From assembly GCF_000023265.1 (NCBI RefSeq), contig NC_013124.1:1864001-1928000 (forward strand): DNA of 64,000 nucleotides, read 5' to 3'. Shown one piece after another: positions 1-9,523 of the stretch. Origin of the DNA: Acidimicrobium ferrooxidans DSM 10331. Its GTDB lineage: Bacteria > Actinomycetota > Acidimicrobiia > Acidimicrobiales > Acidimicrobiaceae. Under the pieces are notes generated by a model, which was not told where the DNA came from, searched no databases, and saw nothing but the letters and a program-made list of their open reading frames with translations. Position 1 is the first letter of the stretch. The number at the start of each line of letters is the position of its first letter. Position numbers and translations under genes: made by a program.

Positions 1-916
1 GTGGGGTCTCGGCGATGGCGTCGCGAATCGGCTGCGCACTCTCCTGCTTCACCGCCATGAACAGCCTCGGCATGAGCGGGAAGTGGAAGCACATGTGGCA
101 CTCGTCGCCCTGGCCGAAGTACTCAACGACCTGGGCCGGAGGCTGGTTCGCCTCGGCGAGCAGCACCGCGTCGGGAAACTCGGCATCGACGAGCGCCCTG
201 ATCCGGCGAAGGAACGCGTGGGTACCGGGAAGGTTCTCACAGCGCGTCCCCTCGGCCTCGAAGAGATACGGGACCGCATCGAGGCGAAAACCGTCGACGC
301 CAAACGCCAGCCAGTAGCGCACGATCTCCAGCATCGCCTCTTGCACCGCCGGGTTCTCGTAGTTCAGATCGGGCTGATGAGAGAAGAACCGATGCCAGTA
401 GTACTGTTCGCGTTCTGGCGCCCACGACCAGTTCGACGACTCGGTATCGACGAAGATGATCGGGGCGTCGCGATACCCGTCGTCCGTGTCCGACCACACG
501 TACCAGTCCGCCTTCGGATTGTCGCGCGACGAGCGCGACTCCACGAACCATGGGTGCTGGTCGCTCGTGTGGTTCAGCACGAGATCGGCGATCACGCGCA
601 TCCCGCGCAGGTGCGCCTCCCGAAGCAGCTCGGCAAGGTCGTCGAGGGTGCCAAGGTCGGGATGGACCTTGGTGAAGTCAGCGACGTCGTAGCCACCGTC
701 GCGCAGCGGCGACTCGTAGAACGGGAGCAGCCACAAGCAGTCCACCCCGAGCCACTCGAGGTAGTCGAGCTTCTCGATGAGGCCTCGGAGGTCACCGACG
801 CCGTCGTCGTTCGAGTCGTAGAACCCGCGGATCAGCACCTCGTAGAAGACCGCTTGCTGGTACCACGCGGGCTCGCCCTCGGCGCCCCGCAGCGAGGCGA
901 ACCGGTGTTGGGCCAT
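1..916 (-). CDS. treS: Trehalose synthase / maltose alpha-D-glucosyltransferase (N-terminal part)
   Basis: GH13-family enzyme that interconverts maltose and trehalose in the cytoplasm. The visible 305 residues start MAQHRF and hold the family regions in order: an early [12 protein letters not shown] stretch, DLVLNH (region I), GFRLDA with the nucleophile Asp (region II) and LLAEAN with the acid/base Glu (region III). The C-terminal half lies beyond position 1, so the gene is cut by the window and is not shown to be broken. The ATG shares its A with the TGA of the upstream enoyl-CoA hydratase (TGATG), so it is probably translationally coupled. Another GH13 glucosidase or amylase cannot be fully excluded without the C-terminus, but the N-terminal pattern is that of TreS. 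Confidence 0.87.
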   Translation of the reverse strand, partial: MAQHRFASLRGAEGEPAWYQQAVFYEVLIRGFYDSNDDGVGDLRGLIEKLDYLEWLGVDCLWLLPFYESPLRDGGYDVADFTKVHPDLGTLDDLAELLREAHLRGMRVIADLVLNHTSDQHPWFVESRSSRDNPKADWYVWSDTDDGYRDAPIIFVDTESSNWSWAPEREQYYWHRFFSHQPDLNYENPAVQEAMLEIVRYWLAFGVDGFRLDAVPYLFEAEGTRCENLPGTHAFLRRIRALVDAEFPDAVLLAEANQPPAQVVEYFGQGDECHMCFHFPLMPRLFMAVKQESAQPIRDAIAETP

Positions 917-1689
917 CACCGTCCCACGAAGTTCGCTCGTCCCGGCCCATCGGTCAGGAACGACCGCACACCGATGCGCGCGTCCTCGGTGGTGAACACC
1001 TGCGCGAAGAGTGCCTGTTCGAGCGCGAGCCCCTCCTCGAGCGAGCCCTGCGTCCCCTCGGCGAGCGCGACCTTCGCGAACGCGAGTGCTGCGAGCGGAC
1101 CCGACGCGAAGCGCTGCGCCCACGCTCGCGCCGCCTCGGTCGCCTGCCCTGGCTCGACGACGCGGTCGACGAGCCCCACGCCGAGTGCCTCGGCAGCCGT
1201 GAGCGGCTCCCCGGTCAGGACGAGACGCTTCGCGACCGCCAACCCGACGAGCCGAGGCAACCGTTGTGTGCCGCCGCCACCCGGGATCAAGCCCAGCGAG
1301 ATCTCCGGGAGGCCGAGCTTGGCCGACGAACTCGCCACCCGTAGGTCGCACGCGAGGGCGAGCTCGAGGCCGCCCCCGAGGGCGTACCCCTCGATCGCTG
1401 CGATCACCACGCGTGGGAGCGCCGCGATGGCCCCCAACGCGCGGTGGAACGCCCGGGCGGTCTCCCACCCCACGGGGCGCTCGTCGAACTCCGCGATGTC
1501 CGCGCCGGCCGCGAAGATGCGATCGCCACCCGTCACGACCACGGCGCGGGGCAAGTCTCGCTCCAGGTCCGAGGCCGCGGCTGCGAGTTCGGCGAGCACC
1601 GCGCCCGAGAGCGCGTTTGCCTTCGGCCGATCGAGCCGTACGGTGGCGACGCCTGCATCGTCCCTCTCGACGTGGACAAACTCACTCAT
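916..1689 (-). CDS. Enoyl-CoA hydratase/isomerase family protein
   Basis: Crotonase-fold protein of 257 residues, the usual family length. It shows the oxyanion-hole stretch [10 protein letters not shown], the [17 protein letters not shown] signature near residues 100-115, and [21 protein letters not shown] with the two catalytic-region Glu/Gly positions expected of hydratases. It probably hydrates trans-2-enoyl-CoA in fatty or branched acid breakdown; the exact substrate cannot be told. The start ATG lies 8 bases inside the end of meaB. An in-frame upstream extension is only the antisense-free overlap with meaB and lacks family similarity. Its place after meaB suggests an acyl-CoA catabolic role. 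Confidence 0.88.
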   Translation of the reverse strand: MSEFVHVERDDAGVATVRLDRPKANALSGAVLAELAAAASDLERDLPRAVVVTGGDRIFAAGADIAEFDERPVGWETARAFHRALGAIAALPRVVIAAIEGYALGGGLELALACDLRVASSSAKLGLPEISLGLIPGGGGTQRLPRLVGLAVAKRLVLTGEPLTAAEALGVGLVDRVVEPGQATEAARAWAQRFASGPLAALAFAKVALAEGTQGSLEEGLALEQALFAQVFTTEDARIGVRSFLTDGPGRANFVGR

Positions 1690-2647
1690 CGGATGACCCT
1701 CCTCGTGCTCCGTGCCCTGGAGCGATCTCGAGCGCGTCGAGGAGTGCGTCGGCCGCGGCCCCAGGGTCCACGGTGCCCGCCTCCACCTGCGCCCACACTG
1801 CCTGGTCTGCGTCGGCCGCCGCCCGGAGGACGCGATCGACGATGACACGCTCCACCGCGCGCCTCCGCCGCGCGGCCACGCGCGACTTCAAGATGCCTCG
1901 ATCGTCGAGTTCGGCCGCGAGCGCCACGACGGCCTCGGCCACCGCATCGGTGCCCTCACCGCTCGTCGCGACCGTCTCGAGAATCGGGGGGCGCGGCTCT
2001 CGATGGCCGAGATCGAGCATCGCGACGAGATCACGACGCGTCTCGGCGAGCCCCGCACGATCGGCCTTGTTGATGACGAAGAGGTCGGCGATCTCCATGA
2101 TGCCCGCCTTGTTGGCCTGGATGGCATCGCCCCAGCCCGGCGTGATGACGACCACCGTCACGTCCGCCTCGCCGACGACCTCGACCTCCACCTGTCCGAC
2201 ACCGACGGTCTCGATCACGACGAGGTCGTAGCCGACCAACCCGAGGAGTCGAACGATCTCGGGGACGCTGCGCGCGAGGCCACCCAGCGCACCGCGGGTC
2301 GCCACCGAGCGAATGAACACGTCGGGGTCGTGCGTGTGCCCCTGCATACGCACGCGGTCGCCCAGGATCGCGCCGCCGGAGAACGGCGAACTCGGGTCGA
2401 CCGCGACGACACCCACGCGGTGACCCCGGGTCCGCCACGCCCCGACCAAGCGATCGACCAGCGTCGACTTCCCAGCGCCGGGCGAACCGGTCACCCCGAC
2501 CACGACACGAGGGCGCGCTGACCACAGATCGGCGATGCCGATCGGCTCGCCGGCCCCTGCCCGGCGCTCGACGACCGAGATCAGCCGTGCGGTCGCACCC
2601 CTGTCACCAGCACGAGCCCGTCCAACGAGCTCTTCGAGGTCGCTCAC
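1682..2647 (-). CDS. meaB: Mutase-associated GTPase, MeaB/ArgK family
   Basis: G3E-family P-loop GTPase that loads and protects adenosylcobalamin-dependent acyl-CoA mutases. In 321 residues it has Walker A GSPGAGKSTL (near residue 54), the conserved VAVDPSSPFSGGAILGDR segment, VIETVGVGQ (Walker B/switch region) and NKAD for guanine specificity. The GTG start overlaps the murA stop as GTGA. A B12-dependent acyl-CoA mutase large subunit is encoded 10 kb away (12348-14018), a likely client. Family assignment is firm; which mutase it serves is inference. Confidence 0.93.
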   Translation of the reverse strand: MSDLEELVGRARAGDRGATARLISVVERRAGAGEPIGIADLWSARPRVVVGVTGSPGAGKSTLVDRLVGAWRTRGHRVGVVAVDPSSPFSGGAILGDRVRMQGHTHDPDVFIRSVATRGALGGLARSVPEIVRLLGLVGYDLVVIETVGVGQVEVEVVGEADVTVVVITPGWGDAIQANKAGIMEIADLFVINKADRAGLAETRRDLVAMLDLGHREPRPPILETVATSGEGTDAVAEAVVALAAELDDRGILKSRVAARRRRAVERVIVDRVLRAAADADQAVWAQVEAGTVDPGAAADALLDALEIAPGHGARGGSSDE

Positions 2648-3915
2648 TCGCCTCCCTCGATCCAGACCTGACCCCCGAGTCGCTGCAAGGTTCCCGCAAG
2701 ATCGTCGTAGCCCCGCTCGATGTGCTCGACGCCGAGCAACCGACTCTGGCCCTCCGCAGCGAGCGCCGCCACCACCAACGCCGCACCCGCACGGATGTCG
2801 TGCGCGACCGCCGTCGCACCGTGGAGATGATCCACGCCGCGCACGACGACGTGATGGCCCTCGGAGATGATGTCCGCGCCGAAGCTCCGCAGCTCGTCGA
2901 GGTAGCGAAACCGACCGCTGTAGAGATTCTCGCTGACCACCGAGACTCCCTGGGCACGCGTCAGCATCGCCACGAGCATGGGCTTGTAGTCGGTCGCGAC
3001 CCCCGGATAGGGCAGCGTCTGGATGTCCCCGGCCCTGAGGCGCTCAGTGACCTCGGCGACGAGCCGTTGACCCGCGTCGTCGGCCTCGATGTGGAAGCCG
3101 AGGCCGCTGAGCTTGCGCAGCAGGATCTCGAGGACCCTCGGGTTGACGCCGACGAGCTCGAGACGCCCGGTCGTCGCACCGAGCGCGGCCAGGTAGGTGG
3201 CCGCGACGACGCGGTCGCCGATGACGCGGTGACGCAACGGGCGCAGGCGCTGGACGCCCTGGACGCGGATCCGAGACGTCCCCGCACCGTCGATCCGCGC
3301 GCCCATCGACACGAGCGCGGTCGCCAAGTCGACGACCTCTGGCTCACGAGCGGCGTTGTCGATGATCGTCTCGCCGCTCGCGGTGACGGCGGCAAGGAGC
3401 GCGGTGTCGGTCCCCGTGTGGGACGGGAACTCGAGCGTCACCGGCGCACCCGCAAGGGGGGAGCCCTTCACGAGGACCGATCCCGCGTCCATCGTCGCCA
3501 CGGCACCGAGACTGGCCAACGCATCGAGATGGATGTCGATCGGGCGCGCCCCGAAATCATCCCCACCCGGCGGCGCGAGCCGCACCGCGCCGGTGCGCGC
3601 CAGCAACGGTGCGAGGAGCACGACGGACGCGCGAATCTGCCCGACGAGTTCGGCAGGAGGTTCGCTCGACAGCGACGCCGCCTCGGGCACCTCGACCTCG
3701 ACGACGTGCGGCTCGGGCCAGGACACCCGAGCCCCCACGGCCTCGAGCAGGTGGGCCATGACGGTGACGTCACTGATGGCCGGGACGTTCTCGATACGGT
3801 GACGACCCTCGGCGAGCAGCGTCGCGGCCATGATCTTCAGGACCGAGTTCTTCGCGCCCTGCAGGCGCACCTCACCCTCGAGCCGCGACGTGTGTTGGAC
3901 CATCCACGAACGCAT
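2644..3915 (-). CDS. murA: UDP-N-acetylglucosamine 1-carboxyvinyltransferase MurA (Asp-type)
   Basis: First committed step of peptidoglycan synthesis: transfers enolpyruvyl from PEP to UDP-GlcNAc. The 423-residue protein opens with a GEVRLQGAKNSVLK motif (Lys-Asn pair near residue 22) and continues through both EPT domains to HIERGYDDL near the C-terminus. The active-site loop reads GGDDFGARP, so Asp119 sits where E. coli has Cys115; this is the fosfomycin-insensitive form known from mycobacteria. The ATG at 3915 is preferred over an upstream in-frame start because GGGAGG lies just before it. It follows an MFS gene by 39 bases and its stop overlaps meaB. Confidence 0.95.
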   Translation of the reverse strand: MRSWMVQHTSRLEGEVRLQGAKNSVLKIMAATLLAEGRHRIENVPAISDVTVMAHLLEAVGARVSWPEPHVVEVEVPEAASLSSEPPAELVGQIRASVVLLAPLLARTGAVRLAPPGGDDFGARPIDIHLDALASLGAVATMDAGSVLVKGSPLAGAPVTLEFPSHTGTDTALLAAVTASGETIIDNAAREPEVVDLATALVSMGARIDGAGTSRIRVQGVQRLRPLRHRVIGDRVVAATYLAALGATTGRLELVGVNPRVLEILLRKLSGLGFHIEADDAGQRLVAEVTERLRAGDIQTLPYPGVATDYKPMLVAMLTRAQGVSVVSENLYSGRFRYLDELRSFGADIISEGHHVVVRGVDHLHGATAVAHDIRAGAALVVAALAAEGQSRLLGVEHIERGYDDLAGTLQRLGGQVWIEGGE

Positions 3916-3954
3916 CGCGCCTCCCTCACGCTCTCCACGCCAACCGGCCACAAC

Positions 3955-5430
3955 CTACTCGGCGCCGGCGCCCGGGGCCAATGGCGGCGCGTCCTCAGGG
4001 TTGAGGTCCTCGAGCGTACGAGCACGCGTCTCTGGAAAGGCGATCAGCACCAGGGCAGCGAGCGCGATCGGCCCGATGGCGAGCGCGGCGATCGGGGTGC
4101 CGTAGCCCAATCCAGCCGACGCGGCCGCCCCGACCGCGACGAGTCCCACCACGGTGCCCACCCTGCTCGCGATCGCGATCACACCATTGGCCCCAGAGCG
4201 AAGCCTCGTCGGGAACAGCTCCGGTCCGAACACCGCCAGCGCCGGCACCGCCATGGTCCCGACCGCTTCGCCGACGGCGTAGAGCACCACCAGCGCCACG
4301 CCGTGGGCGAGGAATGCGAGCGCGAGGAGCACCCCGCCGACCGCGAGCCCAACGGCGGCGAGCACGCGCCGACCGACCGTCTCGGCGAGGCGCGCACCGA
4401 AGGCCAGGCCGATCCCAGATGGCAGGTTGGCGCCGATCGTGAACGCCGAGATCTGCCAGGCCGCAAAGTGGCGATCGACGCGCAAGAACTGGTTCCGAAA
4501 CTGGGAAGCCGGCAGGTAGAACAGGTTGAACAGCGCGGCAGCGATGGCCACGAGGATGAGACGACCGCGATGCTCCCGAGAGGTGAGTTCGCGAAAGCGC
4601 ACGGGGGTCGAGTGCCGAAAGCGGGCCGGATCGCGGCGGTGACGGAGGCGTGGGACGAGCACGAGGCCGACGATCGCGATCGCGAACAAGGCGCGCCACG
4701 CCTCGGGTGCGATCCCAAGCCCAGCCACCGCCACCGCGCACAGTCCGGCACCGAGTGCGGTCGCGAGCACCAGAAAGCCCATCGTCCACGCTCGCCCCTC
4801 CGCATGCACCGTCTCGGCGACGATGACGTTCGCGAGCAGTACGGCAACCGTCGCGCCCGCCTTGGCGAGCACCTGGGTCACGACGAGGCCGGCGAGGTCC
4901 GGTGCCAGCGCTCCTGCCGCCGTCGCGAGCGTCGCGAGCACGAGCGCAGCCCGCAGGACGCGCCACCGACCCACACGGTCACCGAGCCTCGCGATCGGCA
5001 ACGCGACGAGCACGTCGACGCGCACCAGCCCCGAACCGACCCCTTGCGCGAGGGGTGAGGCGTGGAGCGTGGGGGCGGCGAAGGCAAGCGTCTGTCCCAG
5101 GAGCGTTCCGCAGTACGCAACGACGGTGGCGACCCAGAACACGGTCGCAACGACGTCCAGTGACCCCTGAGGGAAGACCCCTGGCGGCAGAACACGCCGC
5201 ACCAACCGGCCCTTGCCGCGCACCAGACGCCCGAGTGCCCAGCGCACGAGCCAGCCGAGTCCCGGCGCGCCGACGTCGCAGCGCACCTCCCAACGGCCGT
5301 CTGGCAAGCGGCGGCGCTCCCACGCCACGAGCGAGCCCGATCCCTGCACGAAGCCCGCCGCGACCCGCTCCTCGACGAGCAGGGCGCACGCGACGGGTGC
5401 ATCTGGTCCAGCGAGCGACCTCACCCGCAC
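3955..5430 (-). CDS. MFS transporter, sugar-porter-like
   Basis: Integral membrane protein of 491 residues with about 12 hydrophobic segments beginning near residue 90. The loop 2-3 motif appears as RLGDRVGRWRVL, and PELFPTRLRSGANG late in the protein resembles the PETKG/PESPR-type motifs of the sugar porter and metabolite:H+ symporter branches. The first about 80 residues are soluble, rich in Arg and Val, and unusual for the family. The start is a GTG at 5430 without a clear Shine-Dalgarno sequence; a later start would remove part of the extension. It lies between a DLH-family hydrolase and murA on one strand. The substrate is unknown. Confidence 0.8.
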   Translation of the reverse strand: MRVRSLAGPDAPVACALLVEERVAAGFVQGSGSLVAWERRRLPDGRWEVRCDVGAPGLGWLVRWALGRLVRGKGRLVRRVLPPGVFPQGSLDVVATVFWVATVVAYCGTLLGQTLAFAAPTLHASPLAQGVGSGLVRVDVLVALPIARLGDRVGRWRVLRAALVLATLATAAGALAPDLAGLVVTQVLAKAGATVAVLLANVIVAETVHAEGRAWTMGFLVLATALGAGLCAVAVAGLGIAPEAWRALFAIAIVGLVLVPRLRHRRDPARFRHSTPVRFRELTSREHRGRLILVAIAAALFNLFYLPASQFRNQFLRVDRHFAAWQISAFTIGANLPSGIGLAFGARLAETVGRRVLAAVGLAVGGVLLALAFLAHGVALVVLYAVGEAVGTMAVPALAVFGPELFPTRLRSGANGVIAIASRVGTVVGLVAVGAAASAGLGYGTPIAALAIGPIALAALVLIAFPETRARTLEDLNPEDAPPLAPGAGAE

Positions 5431-5446
5431 GCTGATCGGCTCGAGA

Positions 5447-6130
5447 TCAGGAACCCAGGTGCTCGTGCAGGAACGGAATCATGCGATCCCACGCCTGGCG
5501 AGCGGCCAGTGCGTCGTACACCTCGGGTCTCGAGTCGTTGAAGAAGGCGTGGTGCGTGCCGGGGTAGATGAAGAACTCCACGTCGGCACCGAGTTCCCGC
5601 AGCCGCGCCTCGAGAGCACGCACGCGATCGGGAGACGCGAAGTCGTCGTGCTCGGCGTAGTGGCCCTGGATGGCAGCGGTGATACGGCTGTAGTCGGGCT
5701 CGGCCCCCTGCCACGGGATCACCCCGTAGAAGGGCACCAGCGCTCGGACCTGCGTTGGCACCTCGGCAGCGAGCACGTAGGCAAGCCCACCACCCATGCA
5801 GAACCCGATGACGCCGACGCCCTGGCGCCCCGTGCGTCGCTCCAGTTCGCGAACCGCACCGACCATGCGCTTGGAGGCATCGGAGAGCTGCATCGCCATC
5901 ATCGCCTTGGCGGCCTCGTCCGGCTCGTCGACGACACGGCCGTCGTAGAGGTCCGGAGCGAGGGCACTGAAGCCCGCTGCCGCCAGCCGATCAACGACAT
6001 CTTTGATGTGATCGTTGACGCCCCACCACTCCTGGATCACGACGACGCCAGGGCCCGTCTCGCCAACCGGCTGCGCGAGGTAGCCAGTCGCGTCGTGGCC
6101 ATTCATCGGAAAGTGCACGGTCTCGCCCAT
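5447..6130 (-). CDS. Dienelactone hydrolase family protein
   Basis: Alpha/beta hydrolase of 227 residues, the typical DLH length. It carries the DLH set: Glu in VVIQEWWG (near residue 34), the nucleophile Cys in GFCMGGG (near residue 110), Asp in YAEHDDF and His in GTHHAF. Such enzymes hydrolyse cyclic enol esters in aromatic degradation, though many members act on other esters. It is the first gene of a minus-strand unit that continues into the MFS gene and murA. A TAGCAT -10 element ends six bases before the ATG and there is no Shine-Dalgarno, so the message is probably leaderless. Confidence 0.9.
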   Translation of the reverse strand: MGETVHFPMNGHDATGYLAQPVGETGPGVVVIQEWWGVNDHIKDVVDRLAAAGFSALAPDLYDGRVVDEPDEAAKAMMAMQLSDASKRMVGAVRELERRTGRQGVGVIGFCMGGGLAYVLAAEVPTQVRALVPFYGVIPWQGAEPDYSRITAAIQGHYAEHDDFASPDRVRALEARLRELGADVEFFIYPGTHHAFFNDSRPEVYDALAARQAWDRMIPFLHEHLGS

Positions 6131-6136
6131 GCGCCC

Positions 6137-6142
6137 ATGCTA
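6137..6142 (-). promoter_or_regulatory. -10 element of leaderless promoter, DLH gene
   Basis: TAGCAT on the minus strand, followed by GGGCGC and the ATG at 6130. A CTGACG hexamer 18 bases upstream is a plausible -35. The spacing puts the transcription start at or next to the start codon. Confidence 0.55.
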
Positions 6143-6162
6143 GCCAGCAGGGAGTGGCGGCG

Positions 6163-6621
6163 TCAGTAACGTCCGCCGAGCTTGCGGTGGTCCCAGCTCA
6201 CGATCCGCTCGGGCTCGAGGCGGATGGCGACGCGCTTGGAGGCCGAACGGCGCATCGCCTCCGCGGCCTCCGCAGAACCCAGCTCGTAGCGAGCGAGCAG
6301 ACCCTCCCCGACCCGGCGCACCAGTACGGGGTCGTCGCTGAGCACGGCCCGACCCTCGATCAGCACGCCGCGGAGCTCGTCGTAGCGATCGCCGAGTTCG
6401 ACGAGCCCGCTCGCGGTCGCCTCCCGCGCAAGGTTGCGCGCCTTCTGCGAGCGCGCATACGTCCACGACCACACCACACCGTCGAGGACAACGTACCACA
6501 AGGGCACCATGTGGATGGTCCCACGAGGCCCGTGACTGCCGAGGACGAGTGTCCTCCCCTCGCTGAGCAGGGCTGCGATCTCGTCCTGGGTCATCGCCAC
6601 GTGACTACGCCTCGACGGCAT
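6163..6621 (-). CDS. Pyridoxamine 5'-phosphate oxidase-family protein (split beta-barrel)
   Basis: Protein of 152 residues with the flavin/F420-binding split-barrel pattern: EIAALLSEGRTLVLGSHGP, then GTIHMVPLWYVV, then a TYARSQKARNL stretch, which is the usual phosphate-contact region. Family members bind FMN or F420 and reduce or oxidise small molecules; the substrate is unknown. The ATG at 6621 is chosen because GGAGGG lies seven bases before it; a second ATG nine codons later is possible. It overlaps the end of the upstream gene by 17 bases and is third in the fumC unit. Confidence 0.8.
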   Translation of the reverse strand: MPSRRSHVAMTQDEIAALLSEGRTLVLGSHGPRGTIHMVPLWYVVLDGVVWSWTYARSQKARNLAREATASGLVELGDRYDELRGVLIEGRAVLSDDPVLVRRVGEGLLARYELGSAEAAEAMRRSASKRVAIRLEPERIVSWDHRKLGGRY

Positions 6622-7138
6622 CGGCCCCTCCCTCCAGCTGCGCCAGTCCGGGGGCAAGTCGCGGCCACCCGTAGCGCGACGGCAGGATTCGCCGCCCGTC
6701 GACGAGCACCGCCAGGTCCGCGGTCGCGAACAGGCGGGCTCGATGCCTGTTGGCGACCACTCGAACCAGCTCGTCGGGCAGGAGCCGCCAGGTGCACGTC
6801 TCGACCGTCGACGGCCCGACGCCGCGTCGGGCGACGAGCGTCGGGCCAACCGCGAGTTCTCCGCCACGGCCATGGAGTCCGCAGGACTCGAGGTGATCAG
6901 CGAGCTCGATCCCAGCCCGGTAGGCCTCCTCCAGTGGATCGATGACCCCGAGCACGCGGTTCGCGAGCGCGAGCACCTCGACGCCGACGCGGGGATGGGC
7001 GACAAGGAGCCGAAGCGCGCTCGTGAGTTCTGGGGGCGTCGTCGGCTCTGCAGCGATGACGAGCGCAACCGTGCCGACGGTGTCAGCATCGGTGAGGTCC
7101 CACGCGCTGAGCTGACGCAGCGCTTCGAGCAAGCTCAT
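6605..7138 (-). CDS. Conserved-looking protein of unknown function
   Basis: A 177-residue soluble protein that I do not recognise. It starts [15 protein letters not shown], is rich in Ala, Leu and Val, has no signal peptide or membrane segment, and ends in an acidic tail. Its ATG overlaps the fumC stop as ATGA and its 3' end overlaps the PPOX-family gene by 17 bases, so it is almost certainly co-transcribed and translationally coupled with both. Codon use is GC-rich like its neighbours. A helical regulatory or repeat-type fold is possible but not shown. Confidence 0.7.
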   Translation of the reverse strand: MSLLEALRQLSAWDLTDADTVGTVALVIAAEPTTPPELTSALRLLVAHPRVGVEVLALANRVLGVIDPLEEAYRAGIELADHLESCGLHGRGGELAVGPTLVARRGVGPSTVETCTWRLLPDELVRVVANRHRARLFATADLAVLVDGRRILPSRYGWPRLAPGLAQLEGGADAVEA

Positions 7139-8529
7139 CACCCGGCTTGGATACCCCCTCGTGTCATGGCTGCCACGTCGAGCACGCGGTCGACCTCCTC
7201 CTCCCCCAAGACGCCCTCCTCGAGCACCAGGCTCCTCAGGTCCCGCCCCTCCTTGACCGCACGCTTGACGATGGCCGCAGCGCGCTCGTAGCCGATGGCG
7301 GGGTTGAGGGCCGTGGCGATCGCCGGTGTCGAGAGCGCGTACGTCCGGCACCGCTCGACGTCGGCCTCGATGCCGTCGACGCACCGCGTCGCGAGCAGGC
7401 GGGACGCCGCCGCGAGCAACGTGACGCTCTCGAGTGCCGCCTGCGCGATGACGGGCTGCATCACGTTGAGCTCGAAGATCGACCCGGCGGCGCCCGCGAA
7501 GCCGATCGTGGCGTCGTTGCCCACCACGCGCGCGACCACCTGGGTCACCGACTCCGGGATGACCGGATTGACCTTGCCTGGCATGATCGATGAGCCAGGC
7601 TGGAGATCGGGCAGGCGAATCTCCGCGAGACCACACCTGGGACCAGAACCCATCCAACGCAGGTCGTTCGCGATGCGATACAGCGCCACACCCAGCGCAC
7701 GCAGACTGCCCGACACCGCCACCACGCCGTCACGAGCTCCGTGGACCTCAAAGTGGTTCGCCGCCTCGCGCACGTCGAGCCCCACCCGAGCGCCGATGCG
7801 TGCGAGCACCGCTGCGGCGAAGCCCTGCGGTGCGTTCAACCCGGTGCCGACGGCCGTGCCGCCGAGTGGCACCTCGCGAAGCTCGTCCACCGCGGCCGCG
7901 ATACGGGTGCGTGCCCGTGCGATCTGGGCTGCGTATCCCGAGAACTCCTGGCCGAGCATGATCGGTGTCGCATCCATGAGGTGCGTCCGGCCGGCCTTGA
8001 CCACGGTGGCAAAGTCCTCGCTCCGACGGACGAGCGACGCTTCCAAGGTCGCGAGCGCAGGGTCGAGCGCGTCGCGAACCTCGAGCGCGACCGCGAGGTG
8101 CATGGCCGTCGGGAAGGTGTCGTTCGACGATTGCGAGGCGTTGACGTGGTCGTTCGGGCCGACGGTCCGACCGAGGCGGAGCGTGGCCAGATGCGCGATG
8201 ACCTCGTTCATGTTCATGTTGGTCGAGGTCCCCGATCCGGTCTGGTAGACGTCGACGGGGAAGTGCTCGTCGTGGAGGCCCCGGGCGACCTCGTCGGCGA
8301 CGGCGGCGATCGCCTCGGCCATCTCGGGATCGAGGACGCCCCGGTCGCGATTCTCGAGCGCGGCCGCCCACTTGATCAACGCCAGCGCGTGGATCACCTG
8401 TGGCGCCATGCGCTGGCCCGACACCGGGAAGTTCCCGATGGCGCGCTGCGTCTGGGCCCCCCAGGCCGCATCTGCTGGAACCTCCACCTCGCCCATGGTG
8501 TCGTGCTCGATCCGCACCCGTTCGCTCAT
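7138..8529 (-). CDS. fumC: Fumarate hydratase, class II
   Basis: Iron-independent fumarase of the TCA cycle, interconverting fumarate and L-malate. The 463-residue protein has the N-terminal [19 protein letters not shown] segment, [29 protein letters not shown] and the superfamily signature [11 protein letters not shown] with the mobile catalytic loop Ser. The start at 8529 follows AAGGAG at good spacing; an ATG six codons upstream (8547) is an alternative and has a weak TAGTCC hexamer eight bases before it. Two small genes follow with overlaps. It is divergent from the oxidoreductase gene at 8573. Confidence 0.96.
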   Translation of the reverse strand: MSERVRIEHDTMGEVEVPADAAWGAQTQRAIGNFPVSGQRMAPQVIHALALIKWAAALENRDRGVLDPEMAEAIAAVADEVARGLHDEHFPVDVYQTGSGTSTNMNMNEVIAHLATLRLGRTVGPNDHVNASQSSNDTFPTAMHLAVALEVRDALDPALATLEASLVRRSEDFATVVKAGRTHLMDATPIMLGQEFSGYAAQIARARTRIAAAVDELREVPLGGTAVGTGLNAPQGFAAAVLARIGARVGLDVREAANHFEVHGARDGVVAVSGSLRALGVALYRIANDLRWMGSGPRCGLAEIRLPDLQPGSSIMPGKVNPVIPESVTQVVARVVGNDATIGFAGAAGSIFELNVMQPVIAQAALESVTLLAAASRLLATRCVDGIEADVERCRTYALSTPAIATALNPAIGYERAAAIVKRAVKEGRDLRSLVLEEGVLGEEEVDRVLDVAAMTRGGIQAG

Positions 8530-8559
8530 CGCCTGCTCCTTGGTCATCGCCGCGTGGAC

Positions 8560-8565
8560 TACCCT
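8560..8565 (+). promoter_or_regulatory. -10 element of leaderless promoter, oxidoreductase gene
   Basis: TACCCT on the plus strand, seven bases (GGCACCG) before the ATG at 8573, with no Shine-Dalgarno between. The -35 is not clear. Confidence 0.45.
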
Positions 8566-8572
8566 GGCACCG

Positions 8573-9523
8573 ATGCGAGCTGTCGTGATCGCCGACGGTG
8601 CCGTCACCGTCGCAACCGTAGCCGACCCGACCGTTGGACGCCACGAGGCCCTTGTCGAGGTCACCTCCGCAGGGATCAACGCCGCCGACCTCCTGCAGGC
8701 GAGAGGCCTGTACCCGCCACCACCCGGGGTCGATCCGACCCGGCTCGGCCTCGAGTTCGCTGGGGTCGTCGCTGCGGTCGGGGACGGAACCACCGAGGTA
8801 CGCCCCGGCGATCGCGTCATGGGCATCACCGGCGGCGGCGCACAGGCGGAGTACGTCGTCGTCGACGCAGCCACGCTCGTGCCCGTCCCTGACGAGCTCG
8901 ATCTCGAGCGCGCAGGAGGCTTTCCCGAGGCCGCCTTCACCGCCCTCGACGCGCTGCTCATCCAAGGGCAGCTCGGCCTCGGGGACCGCGTGCTCGTGAC
9001 CGGCGCACTCGGTGGCGTCGGGACCATCGGGCTCCAGATCGCCCGTCTCGCCGGTGCCCGCGTCACGGCGCTCGTACGCGATGAGCGACGTGCATCCGAG
9101 GCCTATGCCCTGGGCGCACACCGAGCACTCACCCTCGACGAGCTGCCAGGTTCGGGGCCCTACGACGTGGTGCTCGAGCTCCTCGGAGCAGCCAGCCTCA
9201 CGCACGCCATCTCCGAGCTCGCGGTCGGTGGCCGCGTCGTGGTCATCGGCGTCGGTCAGGGCTCACGCGTCGAGATCGACCTGCGCACGGTAATGGGGTC
9301 ACGAGCAGCCCTCCGTGGATCGACGCTGCGCGCGCGCCCGACCCACGAGAAGGCAGCGCTGGCCCGAGAGGTCGCCCACCGACTCCTGCCGGCGCTTGCC
9401 GAAGGTTCGCTCCAGATCCCGGTCGCCGCGACGTGGCCGCTCCACGACGCCGCCGCCGCCTACGAGGCGTTCGCGCGCCCGGGCAAGCTCGGCAAGCTCG
9501 TGCTTGCCATCGGCGACGTCTGA
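8573..9523 (+). CDS. Zinc-independent MDR oxidoreductase, NADPH:quinone reductase-like
   Basis: Medium-chain dehydrogenase of 316 residues. It begins [11 protein letters not shown], has the quinone-reductase stretch [28 protein letters not shown], and the nucleotide-binding motif [16 protein letters not shown] (near residue 145, AxxGxxG type), which favours NADP(H). The structural and catalytic zinc ligands of alcohol dehydrogenases are absent. It probably reduces quinones or enones. It is transcribed divergently from fumC. Its last 64 bases overlap, tail to tail, the predicted gene at 9460-9969. Confidence 0.88.
   Translation: MRAVVIADGAVTVATVADPTVGRHEALVEVTSAGINAADLLQARGLYPPPPGVDPTRLGLEFAGVVAAVGDGTTEVRPGDRVMGITGGGAQAEYVVVDAATLVPVPDELDLERAGGFPEAAFTALDALLIQGQLGLGDRVLVTGALGGVGTIGLQIARLAGARVTALVRDERRASEAYALGAHRALTLDELPGSGPYDVVLELLGAASLTHAISELAVGGRVVVIGVGQGSRVEIDLRTVMGSRAALRGSTLRARPTHEKAALAREVAHRLLPALAEGSLQIPVAATWPLHDAAAAYEAFARPGKLGKLVLAIGDV

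Noticed and set aside
2587-5058. Long plus-strand open frame of 823 codons opposite murA and the MFS gene
   Set aside because: It is rich in Arg, His, Asp and Glu with no domain pattern and is fully antisense to well-supported genes; long antisense frames are common in GC-rich DNA.
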